This document shows, piece by piece, positions 11,701-24,900 of a stretch of DNA of 64,000 nucleotides. Below the pieces are notes generated by a model. The model saw only the letters and a program-made list of their open reading frames with translations. It was not told the DNA's origin and ran no database searches. The position numbers and the translations under genes were made by a program. This stretch comes from Chromobotia macracanthus. Lineage: Eukaryota; Chordata; Actinopteri; Cypriniformes; Botiidae. The stretch covers positions 3,544,001 through 3,608,000 of the forward strand of contig JAZGTH010000071.1 in assembly GCA_036877525.1 (NCBI GenBank), read 5' to 3'. Numbering within the stretch: the stretch's first letter is position 1; the number at the start of each line of letters is the position of its first letter.

Positions 11701-14700
11701 TGTAAAAACAAAAAACGTATTTAAAATTTTTATTACAATACAAATACAGTATTTATGACAATACAGGCTTTACATAATAAATTTTATAAATATATAAATA
11801 ACTGGATTTTTCTCAAATATCATTCACAGATGTTCACTAACTTGTTGAGGGTGGAGGAGGGTGGTGGCAGTTTCTTGATGGAGGAGCACCTGTTAGTGCA
11901 GGATGTGGACAGCTCAGAAGAGCAGCTCAGGATCCACGTGAAGACTCGTCCACAGCATGGACGGCTGGAGCTGCAGGGCATAGCACTGCTGGAGGGAGAC
12001 AGCTTCAGTCTGCAGGACCTCAAAGCCCTGAGGGTCAGGTAGGACAGGGAAAAACCACAGCTGGAGATCGCTGTTGTAGTGTGGTGCGCTTTAAGTTTAC
12101 ATATCTGGGCTGGTAATCAAAAAGTTGCAGGATCGAACCTCATAGTTGTTCATACGTCACTTTTGAGCAGTTAGTGAAAGGTTTATACAGTTACAGAATT
12201 AAAAAGTTTGAATAACATTCCTATAACCAAACAGTAAGGTTAATACAATGTCTAAAAGACTGGACATGTTGAACGTTCCTAGAACCTTCAAAGTAATGTT
12301 TTTATTACTTAATGGAAACGCTAGGGAAATGTTTGTACAATCTAAAATTGTTAGCTGGGTTTACCTTATGTAAAATTATGTAAATTATGTAATTTTGTAA
12401 TTAGTATTTTATGTTCTAAAAGTAATTGTGGGAGTCCATTTTGATCTGTTGAAAATTGCAACTGTCTTTGTGACGACAGATATATTCATGATGACTCAGA
12501 AACCCTAAAGGATAGTATTGGACTTACCATCACGGATGGAATCAACTCTGCAAATGGAGAGCTTTTGATTCAGGTTTTTTTTCCTCAGTTTATTCACGCA
12601 AACAAGTAAAGAGACATCAGATTTGTACCTTCACACTTTCATACCACATTTCCGTACTGCATTCGAATTTAGATCCTTCCCGTGAATGACGAGCCACCGA
12701 AGTTAGGCTCGGATTTGAGGGCTGAACTTTCCTGCAAAGAGGGCAGTCAGGTGCAGATTACTGTGGAGTACATTTCCGCTACAGACGAGGACAGTGACGA
12801 CACTCGGCTAACGTACATGCTGGCCCGAACACCGGCGCGTGGAGTTCTACAGAGAAGTGGAGTCACTGTGGACAAGTTCTCTCAGCTGGATGTGCTGAAT
12901 GGACTCATCTTCTACCTGCACACAGGTTGTATATTAGGACAGAATGCTAGTTTGTAAATTACGGTAATCAAAACTAGGTGTAGTTTAAAGACTTACCGTA
13001 CAAACTCTGAAGTTAACTGTAATTTTAAGGAATCAACTGAACAATAATGTAGTTATAAAATGTATAGTAATAGTTGTTTTATTCAACCACACTTTAAGAT
13101 ACAGTGATATACTCGCGATAACCCAGTTAACAAGGAACGTTCTCAGAACATTTGACTCATAATGTTGTCTCAAAGTTACCAGAATGTTTTTGCAGTAACG
13201 TTAGCAGAACACTTTTTAACATGATATATTATATACTAAAAATGTTATTCTTACGTTGTTAGTGGAATGTTTTAAAAATGTTACAGAATTAAAAAAATTT
13301 GAATAACGTTCATATAACCTAGCAATAATGTTAGCCCAGCATCTTAAAAACTGGAAAATGTTACTAGAACTATCAAAATAACATTTTTAATGTTTTTGTT
13401 ACGGAATGAAAATGTTACAGAAATGTTCTTACAACCTAAAATTGTTAGCTGGGAACCACTATCCTCTGCTACACTTCCCTATTTAATAGGTGGTGAGATT
13501 GGACCGGATCCGGTGTCAGACACAGTCACGCTCATAGTGTCTGATGGAGAGGCTGGAATAATGGATGGATGTTGCCAAGAGGACGCTCTACCCCCACCCG
13601 TCCCCTTACATGGCACGCTTCCGGTCTATGACCTCAATATCACCGTGGTGCCTGTCAACAATCAGATCCCAACCATCACACTGGGTAAACATCTACTGCA
13701 GGTTCCCTGGAAAAAAATTTTGTTGGTGATCCCTGTAGTGGGCCAAAAAGACGACACGTTTTTATGCGCTCATGTTGCTTTGAATGGATTGTTCTACATG
13801 CTCTCTAATCTCGATTTAATCGCCAGAGCATTTGGCTAAGGTGTAATTAATTCATCCTAATGAAAATCCGCTTATAATTCAAGTAATCAAGCCACTAGGA
13901 ATTTTCTAGGCTATTTGCAGGTGATGGACTGCAGCTTGGTGAACAAATCGCTTAATCTCCGCCCAACATGCAGTCGGCTAAGGGAGCGTCAATAAAGCGC
14001 ACGCTTCATTCTCTGAACGTACGTTTCGAGAAATAGTGTTGGAGAGGTCTCATAAGCGTTATGGCCAAGATGAGGGATTTAACTCTAATTCCCAGGCCTG
14101 AAATTAAACTTTGCAGTTATCAATGTAGAACAGTGACCAGAGCAGAACAATAGACAAAAGAAGGCAGCTAGGTAGCGATGAAGCCAACTGCAGGAAATCC
14201 CACAACGTTTGTTGTAGGTGCACAAGGGGCAGCAGACGTACACACAGCTGGTTGGGATTATAGACGGAGAGCAGAGCGTATGTGGTAAAACAGCAGAAGT
14301 AGAGAAAAGATACACGTTCCCATGGGAACAAGTGGACAATGGGGACACAGAGAGGAAAAAGACAATAAGCAATCCGGAAAAGATGTCCATTGTGTCTTGT
14401 GTCTCTGTATTTTCCTCATTTAATCTTAATCTCCCAATTCTGTAAATCCACATTTAAAAGGAAGATTATGACATAGCAAATCTGGGCTGGATTGTGAGAA
14501 AACGTAGTCATTTAATTAATTTACACCAAATAAAGGCTGGCATAAGAACATCAGGGCAGGGAAAACGAAGAGGATGTGGCTCCTGCCCTTCACTTAGAGT
14601 TTTATCACCTTTTCTACAGACTGCTGGTCATTAATTCCTCCCCTTGTTTTAGAGCTCAATCCAACCACGACCTCACCAGAGCCCGTTCTGCATTCATTAT

Positions 14701-17700
14701 TTATCAGGGCAGTAAATGCTAGCAGATGCCAGTGAGCAACGGTGTGATGGCTTTATCAACACCCAGGTGGCAGAAGGCTGGCCAGCAGCCGAGAGAGAGC
14801 GGCGTGTTAGTGGGGAGGCATAACAGGCATGAGGAAAGAGGAACGCTTTAGAAATGAGAGGAAGATGAAGAAAAATACTAGAAAGTGTTCCTAAGATCAA
14901 AAAACATACTTTTGTGAAGGCACTTTCTCCTCTTGGTGGTAGACTAGTGGTGATGAATTTTGGTACTGTTGGTGTTCTGCTCAACAATGAGATGTCATGG
15001 CTTTACGACTAACACCAATATCATGACTTAAGCTCTGTTGTGTGTTTTTTCATCAGGTGGCACGTTTGTGGTAGATGAGGGTTCCAGTGCATGTTTGTGT
15101 GGGGGTGTGTTGGAGGCCGCTGATCCTGACACCCATCCAGATCAGCTCATCTTTCAGCTGGTGACTCCACCACAGTATGGGTTCCTGGAGAACACTCTCC
15201 CATCTCCTGGCTTTGAGAAAAGCAATGCTGGACTCAGAGCGGGTCTGTGGTATTCCTGAGACATTGCAAAACCTACAATGCGCTTTTTCCACTAGACCGT
15301 TTTTAGCCTCACTGAGATAAAAAAAAATCATAATTTTTATCCGTAATAAAGTTTACTGTAAACATTTTTAAAACAGGACAAATGTACTCAAGATCCAAAA
15401 TTGTGCAAGATATCAATGCTTCTTGATCTTGAATTAAATTTCAAAATAAAATAATACAATAATACAGTGTCATTTAAAAGTATTATTATCTTAAGCAACT
15501 TGAATTCATTTATCTTAAAGTTAAAAATAATTTTTTTAAACCTCAAAAAAAGTTAGGTTTATGTTTAAAAAACAAGAAAAAATATTTGTCATCAGGGAAA
15601 AATATGGGTAAACAAGGAAAAATACAAATTAGAGATACAAGATATAAAACTTGTTCATAAAGTTTTGTTTTATGTATGTTTCGTTATTTTTAACTAAGCA
15701 TGAGGAAACTACTGATTATTCTAAAATAAATTAATAATATGACCCTCCATTTTAGGCCACTAAAAAAACTATGATACTTTTTTGCAGTGTTAAATCAAAG
15801 ATCTCAGCTATGACACACTTCAGTTTTCATTGATCCATCTGTAACTGTTGTTAGACCTTCTGTTTTAGATCACTAAGTCATATTGTATAAATAAAGTTTC
15901 TTTCAGCCAGCTGCACCTGGGCTCAGGGTTTGTCAACTATGTTCAGTCAGTGCACCAGGGTGTGGAGCCTACGGCTGACTTCTTCACCATTAGTGTCACT
16001 GATGGGATTCAGAGATCTGCACCAGTGCCCTTCTACATCATCATCAACCCAACCAATGATGAAACCCCATCACTGTTGCTTAGCAACTTCTCAGTAAGCT
16101 TTACTTTTGGACACAAAATTATCCAATAAACTAACTAATGTTTTTGCTCAGTTTGGACCTTGTTGACCTCTGAATAGGTCATGGAAGGAGGGATGAAGGA
16201 CCTCAGTCCTGATATTTTAAATGCGGTGGACGTTGATATCCCAGCAGACACTCTTACCTTCACCATCCTGGTTCCTCCTGCTCATGGAACCCTGCTCAAT
16301 GGCATATATGGTTTTGAGATGAGTCGTTACAAAAGCATGAGGCCTGAGGACCTGCAACGAACGTTGGTGATTGAGTCTTTCACCATACAGGAGTTACAAC
16401 AAGGTCAGTTCTTCCCAGCTTACAATTGTTGTAAGAACATTTCTCTACTGTTTCCATTAAGTAAGTGAAAGAAAGTAACATATTTGTCAGATATGGTAAC
16501 CCATACCCGAAATGTGACCTCTGCATTTAACCCATCACTGGTGAGGACTGAACACACCCTGCAAGCTGTGAACACACACACCCGTAGCAGTGGGCACCAC
16601 ACTACTGTGCCCGGGGAGCAATTGGGGGTTAGGTGCAACAAAAACATTAAAAATCTTATTTTGAATGTTCATGAACTGTTCAAAATATCCAGTTTTTAGA
16701 CATTGTATTAACATTATTTCTTGGTTAAAATAAACTTTATTCAAATGTTTTAATTCTGTATTGTTTTTTTAAAATGTTCCATTAACCACTTAAAAAATGT
16801 TTTTGATATATATTATATATTATGTTAAAAAAATCTACTAACATTACTGCAGGAACATTTCTTGATAAGTTTTAAGAGAATGTTAGCCAATGTTCTGAGA
16901 ACGTTCCCTGTTAGTTGAGTTATGTGATCAGTAATACCATGATCTATTTCTCCATGAATTTATGGGTTACCACTCTCGGCTTGTTAGTGTTTAGGACAAC
17001 AGTGTCCCTTCTGTGGCCCAGCCACCCTTCTGTGACTTCCAGAGGGCACTGGTTTGTTATAACTGTGGGTATCCAGGCTTGCAGAACAGATGTTGCAGGA
17101 GACAAAGGTCACAGATTGCCTGCGGTGCTTGTGCTATATCTGCAAAGTCGCTCCAACTGCTCTCTGTGCAGTTAAGTTGCAGCCACTGTGCACGTGCTAC
17201 TTGGTGACTGCACAGCTTTGGTTGTTAGCGGGTGATAAAGAGCCTATGAAACATGGGTGACTAGGTCATTGACAAAAGGGAGAGTCCTCACTGCTGAACT
17301 TGTTAGTTACAACAGTTTGGAGTGTTAGCGTCATCAGTCAGGGACCGCCACTGAGCAGCTAGCGAGGAGCTAGCATAATGTCTGTTTGAACTCTAAATGT
17401 CACTAAATCATGTAATCCACTGAAATAGCCTTTGAATTTTTCTTTCTTGTGCTGGTCCATAGGAATGAAGATCATGTATATGCACGATGACACAGAAACC
17501 CTCAAGGACGCTTTCACCGTACAGCTGACAGATGGTCGGCACACAGTCCGGGGGACGGCGTGTGCTCGCATCATACCAGTCAATGATGAAAAGCCATGGC
17601 TACTAAAGTAAGGACGCCCTGGGACAAATTCAGAGCCAAAAAGGCGGATGAAAGCGGGAATGGGGGGAGGGATTCTAGTGGCGGAGACTGGACAGAAACA

Positions 17701-20700
17701 GAAGGCTGATCTTGGATGGGTTTTAGGGAAGGGGGGTTGACACAACCTGTACTGCACATGTGGCTGGGGAATCTGTCTCTCCCTGACTGAGTAACTGGGA
17801 ATTAAGTTACATCCTTGAGTAAATTGCTAATTTTTATTCCACCCTTTTCCTCTACAATCAGCAGGATTTGAGTTAACTCCCTGCATCGGTTGAAGGTGTA
17901 CATGTAAGCTCCAAAACAGCAGAAGTAATGTGTCTTTTTGGCAGAAGCCTGCTTCCTTGTTGAGGTGTCCTCATGGACTATGATGACAGACTGGTCCTGT
18001 TTACGTCCCTTACTGCTAGATGTAGATGTTTGCATATTTATTTATTTAGGATTCAAGATTCATTGTAGCATGGAGGCTTGTTGGCATTGGTGTCTCTAGT
18101 GTCCATAGCGTCTTGATCTTTGTGCTCAGAAATGCTGGTGTTGAGGTCCAGGCCTTGGAGAGAAGAGTCATCTCCAGTGTAGTGCTAGAGGCAGGAGATC
18201 ACGACACTCCCACCAACCAACTTCTGTTCATCCTTAATGCAGGACCAAGATTTGGCCTCCTTCAACTCAGGGTTAGTTTGGGATGAATAGTCCTTTATAT
18301 CATTACTTGATGTGATCTGAAAAAGCCAATATTGTATTGTAATGACGTTTTCTGTGATGTCCGCAGACAGAAGCTGGATGGATTGATCTAAGTCCAGGTC
18401 AGAATTTCACCCAGGAGGACGTGGAGATGAACCGACTCTGGTACACTCACACTACAGTTAATGGTTTCAAAGGTCACGACAGGTTTCACTTTGTTCTCAG
18501 TGATGGGGAGAACAAAACACCTCAGCAGAGTTTCTTCATCTCTGTTCGCACTGTTCAGAAAGGTGAGTTGATTCATGACCAGCATACATATTTAGAGGTA
18601 AATAGTTGAAATTAAACATTTTAACATTGGCAGGTCTGTGGTGCAGGGGCTGTCCACATGCAGGGTTTAAGTTCGACTTGGGTCATGTCCTAAACTCTCG
18701 CTAAACATTCCCCCTTACATGTTTTTGTCTACACTCTACTGTCCTAAAGAAAAAGGTGAAAAACAATTTAACATTGCCTCACCTTACATTTACTTTGTAA
18801 ATTCTTGTGTATTGACCTATAACAACAAATGATGTCACCCCAATTTTTTTTCCGGTGATGTTACAGCATTGCCACATTAACAGTCCAATCACTGTATTTG
18901 TATTTCTCTCAGTCAAAGTCCAAGGAAACAACTCTGTTGACAGATTAAATCTGTACATGCATAATTAAAATCATTGGCTCTCCCTATGGCCACAATGACT
19001 TTGCCAGTTGGGTGAACATGGAAAGATGGCAGCCATTGTCCTCCTGGCTCTGTTCTGCCTCATCCTGTAGGAATAGAGGTGCGAATGTTCTGGCACACAG
19101 GATGGGCCACCTTTAAACACACGTGAATTATTAACAAAGCAGAGTCCAAACATCTGGAGTCCTAGATCCCACTTTAGCCACAACTAAATCTTACACACCA
19201 CCAACAAGCTTAGCTGCATGCAACCTGCATTTTTATGTTCTTTAAAGCTGCAATCTGTAACTTTTTTGGATTAATAATAAACCAAAGTCAGTTATTGAGC
19301 AAGTATGGGACAGATGAGTGTTCAACACACTCTTCTAACCTTACCCCGATTTAAGTTTCGAATAATGATTTATAATTTGAGCTGTCAGAATTCCTGGGAA
19401 AAAACATTTTGGCTTCACTTGACTTCAACATACATAAAGAAACGTATGTAAAGTAATAAGCAGTTTTATGTTTCAAACAGAGATGGCGGTATGGAGGCGA
19501 AAGTTACAGATTGCTTTTCAAATCCAGTTTCTTAATTTAGAGCTTCTGTACCCAAATGAAAAATCACATTACAGTTGTAATGTCCATAACTCCATGCCGC
19601 TGTAACCCAGTTTGCTTGCTGCACACAGGTGACATTGCTCTCATCACCAAACCTGTGACCCTGATGGAGGGAGAGAGAGTTATTCTGACCACTGATATCC
19701 TGATGGCCACAGACAGTGGAAGTACGTCAGATGAACTTGTATATACTGTAGCAGTTCCATCAGCACATGGACACCTGCATATGGTCCAAACTCCGGGGGT
19801 TCCCTTGTTCTCCTTCACCCAGATGGATGTGGCTGCCAACCGGGTATGCTACACTCATGACAACAGCCGCTTCGCTGACCGTGATTCTTTCAGGTCAGTG
19901 ATTTTCATTGTTCTTTTGTTCACTGTAACAGGCTGAATTTACACTGCAAGTACAAATGCGCAGATTCGGTGTTGTGACACGCATTCCTGTTTTCGTCCCC
20001 TGCCTGTTTACATTAAAATAAGGCATAACCAATTGTGTTTACATTATTAAAGCCCCATCAGGGCGCACTTGGATGATCACAGCACTAGTTAGTGTCATTA
20101 ATATGCTTTTAAGTAGCTGTCCTCACAAGTGTTCTACATAATTAATTCAGTAAAGGACAATAAGACTCCTCACTGTTGCTATGGTCATTATAAATTCAAT
20201 GATTATTAAAATAATATTCAAATAATTAGAATAACATACAAAGTCAAAATGCATTTTTATGCATTACTCTATTCACATGCATTCTCAAAAAAAGGACAAC
20301 CGAGTGTGAGTGTGAATGTCAGATGATATTAGATTCAAATATCAGATTTAAAGCCACATTTTAATGCTTCATTTTTGCTGATTACATGCAAACAAATACC
20401 AGTAAAAAAAACGTACAAAACTGGTTGACAATGTAAATGCTGCCACAGTGTCATTTGTTTTAATTGCATATTTAAGAAAACCACATAGTCAGCAACACTC
20501 CAGTCATTTTAATACAGAATTACATATTATGTAAAACCAAGAGACAGGCAGAAAGAAAAGGATCATATTTGCTTCGTCTGCACAGTTTTCCAGCCAATTT
20601 GGCAGCAGGGTTGTCTTCAGTCAGGGTGTACAGTTGACCTGTCTCATGTGAATCTATAACCGGGTTTGTCACCCAAAACTCTGGCTTGCTTTCATCATTG

Positions 20701-21899
20701 GGTCATCAGAGACCAAATAAACCTTACTGAGCCAAGACTGACGAGAGTCGGGTGGCCATTCGGAGAGACAGTACCAAGAACTCTGTGCCAATGTGTTCAG
20801 TCAGCACAGCATGGGGCAGTATGAGGGCCAATCGCATCGCACGGACACTACAGCCTTATTTATGTGGGGCCAGAGAACTTTCAATTAGCGTTTCTAACAG
20901 TATTGCAGGAAACTGGTGGAATTAAAGAAATAGCTTGTCATAACATCTCATGGAACACAATGGTTACAACTGTTTCTGTGGCTTCAGTTTGTATGTGTAA
21001 ATTTCAGGCAAAACAGGCAACTTGTGACAGCTCGTCCCCCCGATTGAGGTAGACACCTGGACGATACACCTGCGTGTCAAGCTCCAGGGTGACAACGGGG
21101 TCCAAAAGAGACAGGAAGACTGTTTTTTCTGAGAACCTTGTGTCTCCCTTTGCTTTCCTCCATGACAGCTGATGATAAATGGCCATTATTAAAAAAGTAA
21201 TAACTCGTCCTGGCATTGGTTGTACGCCTCTAAGAGATGCAGTCCAGAGACAGGGATCCCTGGGCACAATTACTGAGCAAATATGGGACAGTGGCAGTGC
21301 CAGATGTTGCACCAGTTTGGCTGCGAGAGTGGACCTGCGTGTTGGTTGTGAGTGTAGCGTGAGGTGGCAATTGTGTTGTTTACCACGGCTGGCAATTATC
21401 AGCTGCAGGGCAATATGTGTTGGGAGGCAGATTGGCTTGGCAGAGGGTGGAATGGGGACTCCACATGGCTTTGTACTCATCCCTGTATTTTCTGCGTCAA
21501 CACATCATCCGTGTTGGATGAAAAAGTAGCTCTATAACTGACAAGCTCTTAGAACAAAGAGCTGAGCGTGATGGAGCGTGTTACAGTGTTTTACTAAGGA
21601 CCAGGAATTGACCAGGCAGTGGATCACATGATAAAGGTTTTGCCGTCCAAAAAAGCTGAGACACAGCATGATGTGGTCAGACCAATTGAAGCACTTGCAC
21701 TAAAAACATCCTTAGATAACCATTTCCCTGGTTAAGCAGTGTAGTTAGGCCATACGCAAAATAAAGGGTCTCAGTGCTTTTGAAAACAGCAGCAAAATTG
21801 TGATAAATAAGTGTGATAATAATAATCACAGAAATCTGTCTTCTGTCAGGTAGTATTAGTTTCAGAAAACAGAACAGAAGTGCAGTCTGATATACTGTA

Positions 21900-21955
<56 letters not shown>

Positions 21956-24900
21956 AGCCATTTTGTTCAGTTTTAACCAACATGCTTTTTCTGCCACAAA
22001 ATATGTTCTCTCATTGCAGCTTTGTTATAACCAACGGTGTGACTTCCAGAAGCGGCAGTGTTCATTTCACTGTGGAGCACAGTGACCGTATCCCACCCAC
22101 CCTGATCGTAAACAAGGGCCTTCAGCTCACAGAGGGCACTGTGAAGATCATCTCCAGTGACCACCTAAAACTGACTGATCCAGACACAGTTCTGGAGAAT
22201 CTCACTTACATCGTCACTCAAGGCCCACAGTATGGGAAGTTACTCTTAAAAGGATTTCCCCTGTCTAAGCCCCGTTTCACACAAGTGGACATCAACAACA
22301 TGGATCTAACGTACCAACATCTGAATGGGCGAGCTAAGATCGACAAGTTCACCTTTCAGCCGACTGACAGAACTAACACAGGTTACTTGGAGTATGGACA
22401 GCTGAAGAGTGAGCCTGCTGTGTTCACTATACAGGTAGGCTGTTTGTCATATCGCCATTTAAAAGTGTTTAACCTCAACCAGTGATCAAAAGTGATCGTG
22501 ATGTAAATGTAATGTGAACCTAAACGGACGTACAATGTAAAAATCAGGCCCAAACCTACCTTTTAACACAGAGTTGTGCAATTCTCCCTCAGAAGAGTTT
22601 CAGTTTTTTAATGACTGAAACTCGCATTTGATCCGAATTATTCCTTACTTTTTTTCCATAACCACGGCTTCCCTCAAAACACCGTAGTCACGACAAACAC
22701 GATATACGAGGCTAACGCCAGGTTACCGTCGTTTTATTGTCGTAACCATAGGGCATGACCACGGTTGCCGTAGTAAATTGTTGTAAGGTGCATAGTAATA
22801 CTTCTCATTTTTCAGGTTTAGCCTGGCTAGCATAACTGTCAAGTAAACGGCTAGCATAACTGTCAAGTAAACGGCTAGCATAACTGTCAGGTAAACGGCT
22901 AGCATAACTGTCAAGTAAACGGCTAGCATAACTGTCAAGTAAACGGCTAGCATAACTGTCAGGTAAACGGCTAGCATAACTGTCAGGTAAACGGCTAGCA
23001 TAACTGTCAGGTAAACGGCTAGCATAACTGTCAAGTAAACGGCTAGCATAACTGTCAGGTAAACGGCTAGCATAACTGTCAGGTAAACTTGCATAACTGT
23101 CAGTAAACGGCCAGCATAACTGTCAATAAACGCTAGCATAACTGTCAGGTAAACGGCTAGCATAACTGTAAGTAAACGGCTAGCATAACTGTCAAGTAAA
23201 CGGCTAGCATAACTGTCAGGTAAACGCTAGCATAACTGTCAGGTAAACGGCTAGCATAACTGTCAGGTAAACGGCTAGCATAACTGTCAGGTAAACGCTA
23301 GCATAACTGTCAGTAAACGCCAGCATAACTGTCAGAAGGCTAGCATAACTGTCAAGTAACGGCTAGCATAACTGTCAGGTAAACGGCTAGCATAACTGTC
23401 AAGTAAACGGCTAGCATAACTGTCAGGTAAACGGCTAGCATAACTGTCAGGTAAACGGCTAGCATAACTGTCAAGTAAACGGCTAGCATAACTGTCAGGT
23501 AAACGGCTAGCATAACTGTCAAGTAAACGGCTAGCATAACTGTCAGGTAAACGGCTAGCATAACTGTCAAGTAAACGGCTAGCATAACTGTCAGGTAAAC
23601 GGCTAGCATAACTGTCAAGTAAACGGCTAGCATAACTGTCAAGTAAACGGCTAGCATAACTGTCAGGTAAACGGCTAGCATAACTGTCAAGTAAACGGCT
23701 AGCATAACTGTCAGGTAAACGGCTAGCATACAAACCACCGCGTACAGCAGGCGTGCGTCAGGGTCGCTCCCCGCCGTACTGCACGTTAAACGGCGACGTC
23801 TGCCGGCCAGGTGCTGGGGCGGGTCCGCGGTCGACGCGTCGCTCTCCCGGGGCCTGCAGCGCTAGATTTAATATTCAGTTTAAGCGTCGGCGAGGCGGCA
23901 AACGCGACGGCAGCGCGTCGCGGGGGAACCGGCCCCGCGGGAGCGCGCACAGCGTCACTCGGCGCGTGCTTGTCTGAACGCGCGACCCCCGAGGCGGGTC
24001 ATAAATGATATATAATAAAAACTACGAGCCATTCGCATAATATAAACAGTGCATAAACATTTTTATAAACATGACACAGTGAATATGAAGCGGTTGTTAT
24101 GTTTGCAACGTGTCGTAGTTGTTATTGTGTCTCGTTTACGATAACGTTGCTGTAGAAACGAAAATGTTACAGAAATTACACAATTACACACATTCAGGCA
24201 GTTTGTTGTTAACGCATCAATGCCATTCACGTTAAATCAATATAAACATATTTAGATAATACAACGAATTATATAAGAAACGGATCAGGAAAAAGGGAAA
24301 AGTGAAAGTTAAATACTCTAGTTTCTAACATTTCTAATTAAAATATTTTACAAATAAGTGACAAAAATGATTAATTAAAAAAATTTACATATTTAATAAT
24401 TTGATAAGTTATACTCTTCAAATTAATATTTTTATTACAGTGAGCAATGGCTGCGAATGAATAGCTGCTTTCTCAGTATGTGACACTGTATTGCCTCCCT
24501 CTAGTGGTAATGTGCAGTATTGCAGTTTAAATCTGTCCTGTGTAGATTGCACTGACCGATGCCCTAATATTCGTCTTTACAGATAGAGATATTGGACAAG
24601 ACGCCTCCCAGCATTATAAACAAAGGGATACCGAGTGCTGTGGAGAGCCTTCAAGATGGCAAACAGGTCATCTACGTGACCTCCAAAGAACTGCAAGCCA
24701 CAGATCCAGACAGCCCAGATGACACACTTGAGTTTACGATAACAAGACCTCCACACTTTGGTTACTTTGAGAACGCCCTCACAGGCAGGTTTAATCCGCA
24801 CGGATTGTATCCATCTTATTGTCAACAACAAAATGACTTTCTTTATGTTTCGTAGGTGCCTACATCAAAACGCGCTTTACCCAGAAAGATGTGAACCAGA

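Larger units (their letters stand above)
5800..24784 (+). other. frem1: Frem1 tandem CSPG (NG2-like) repeat region, exons 5-25
   Basis: Exons 5-25 encode repeating units of about 110-120 residues. Recurrent words are an 'EG' start with T/S-rich strand, 'D.D...D.L.Y.I...P.HG.L', 'FTQ.D', 'L.Y.H......D.F.F..SDG' and an ending 'I.V.PVND..P'. Good examples are in exons 8, 13, 15, 19, 23 and 24. This cadherin-like CSPG unit is present about twelve times in known FREM proteins, which fits the roughly 1400 residues here. I counted by eye, so the exact number is approximate. Confidence 0.85.

Noticed and set aside
16915..17207. Cysteine-rich frames in frem1 intron 19 suggesting a zinc-finger peptide
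   Set aside because: Two overlapping frames in different phases, no splice signals, no conserved spacing of cysteines, and the intron is fully explained by exons 19 and 20.
21004..21480. Minus-strand 158-codon frame in frem1 intron 23
   Set aside because: No family resemblance, no splice context, and lies within an intron bounded by well-supported exons.
22825..23730. CRISPR-like array
   Set aside because: Units are contiguous with no unique spacers, and the context is a eukaryotic intron.
22723..23738. Minus-strand open frames with perfect 8-residue repeats (AVYLTVML, RLLDSYAS)
   Set aside because: They are translations of a 24-bp tandem repeat, whose period is a multiple of three, in several frames at once. 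No start context, splice signals or non-repeat domain.
23753..24008. Two overlapping frames in the GC-rich block
   Set aside because: GC-rich DNA lacks stop codons by chance; the products are Arg/Gly/Ala-rich with no domain.
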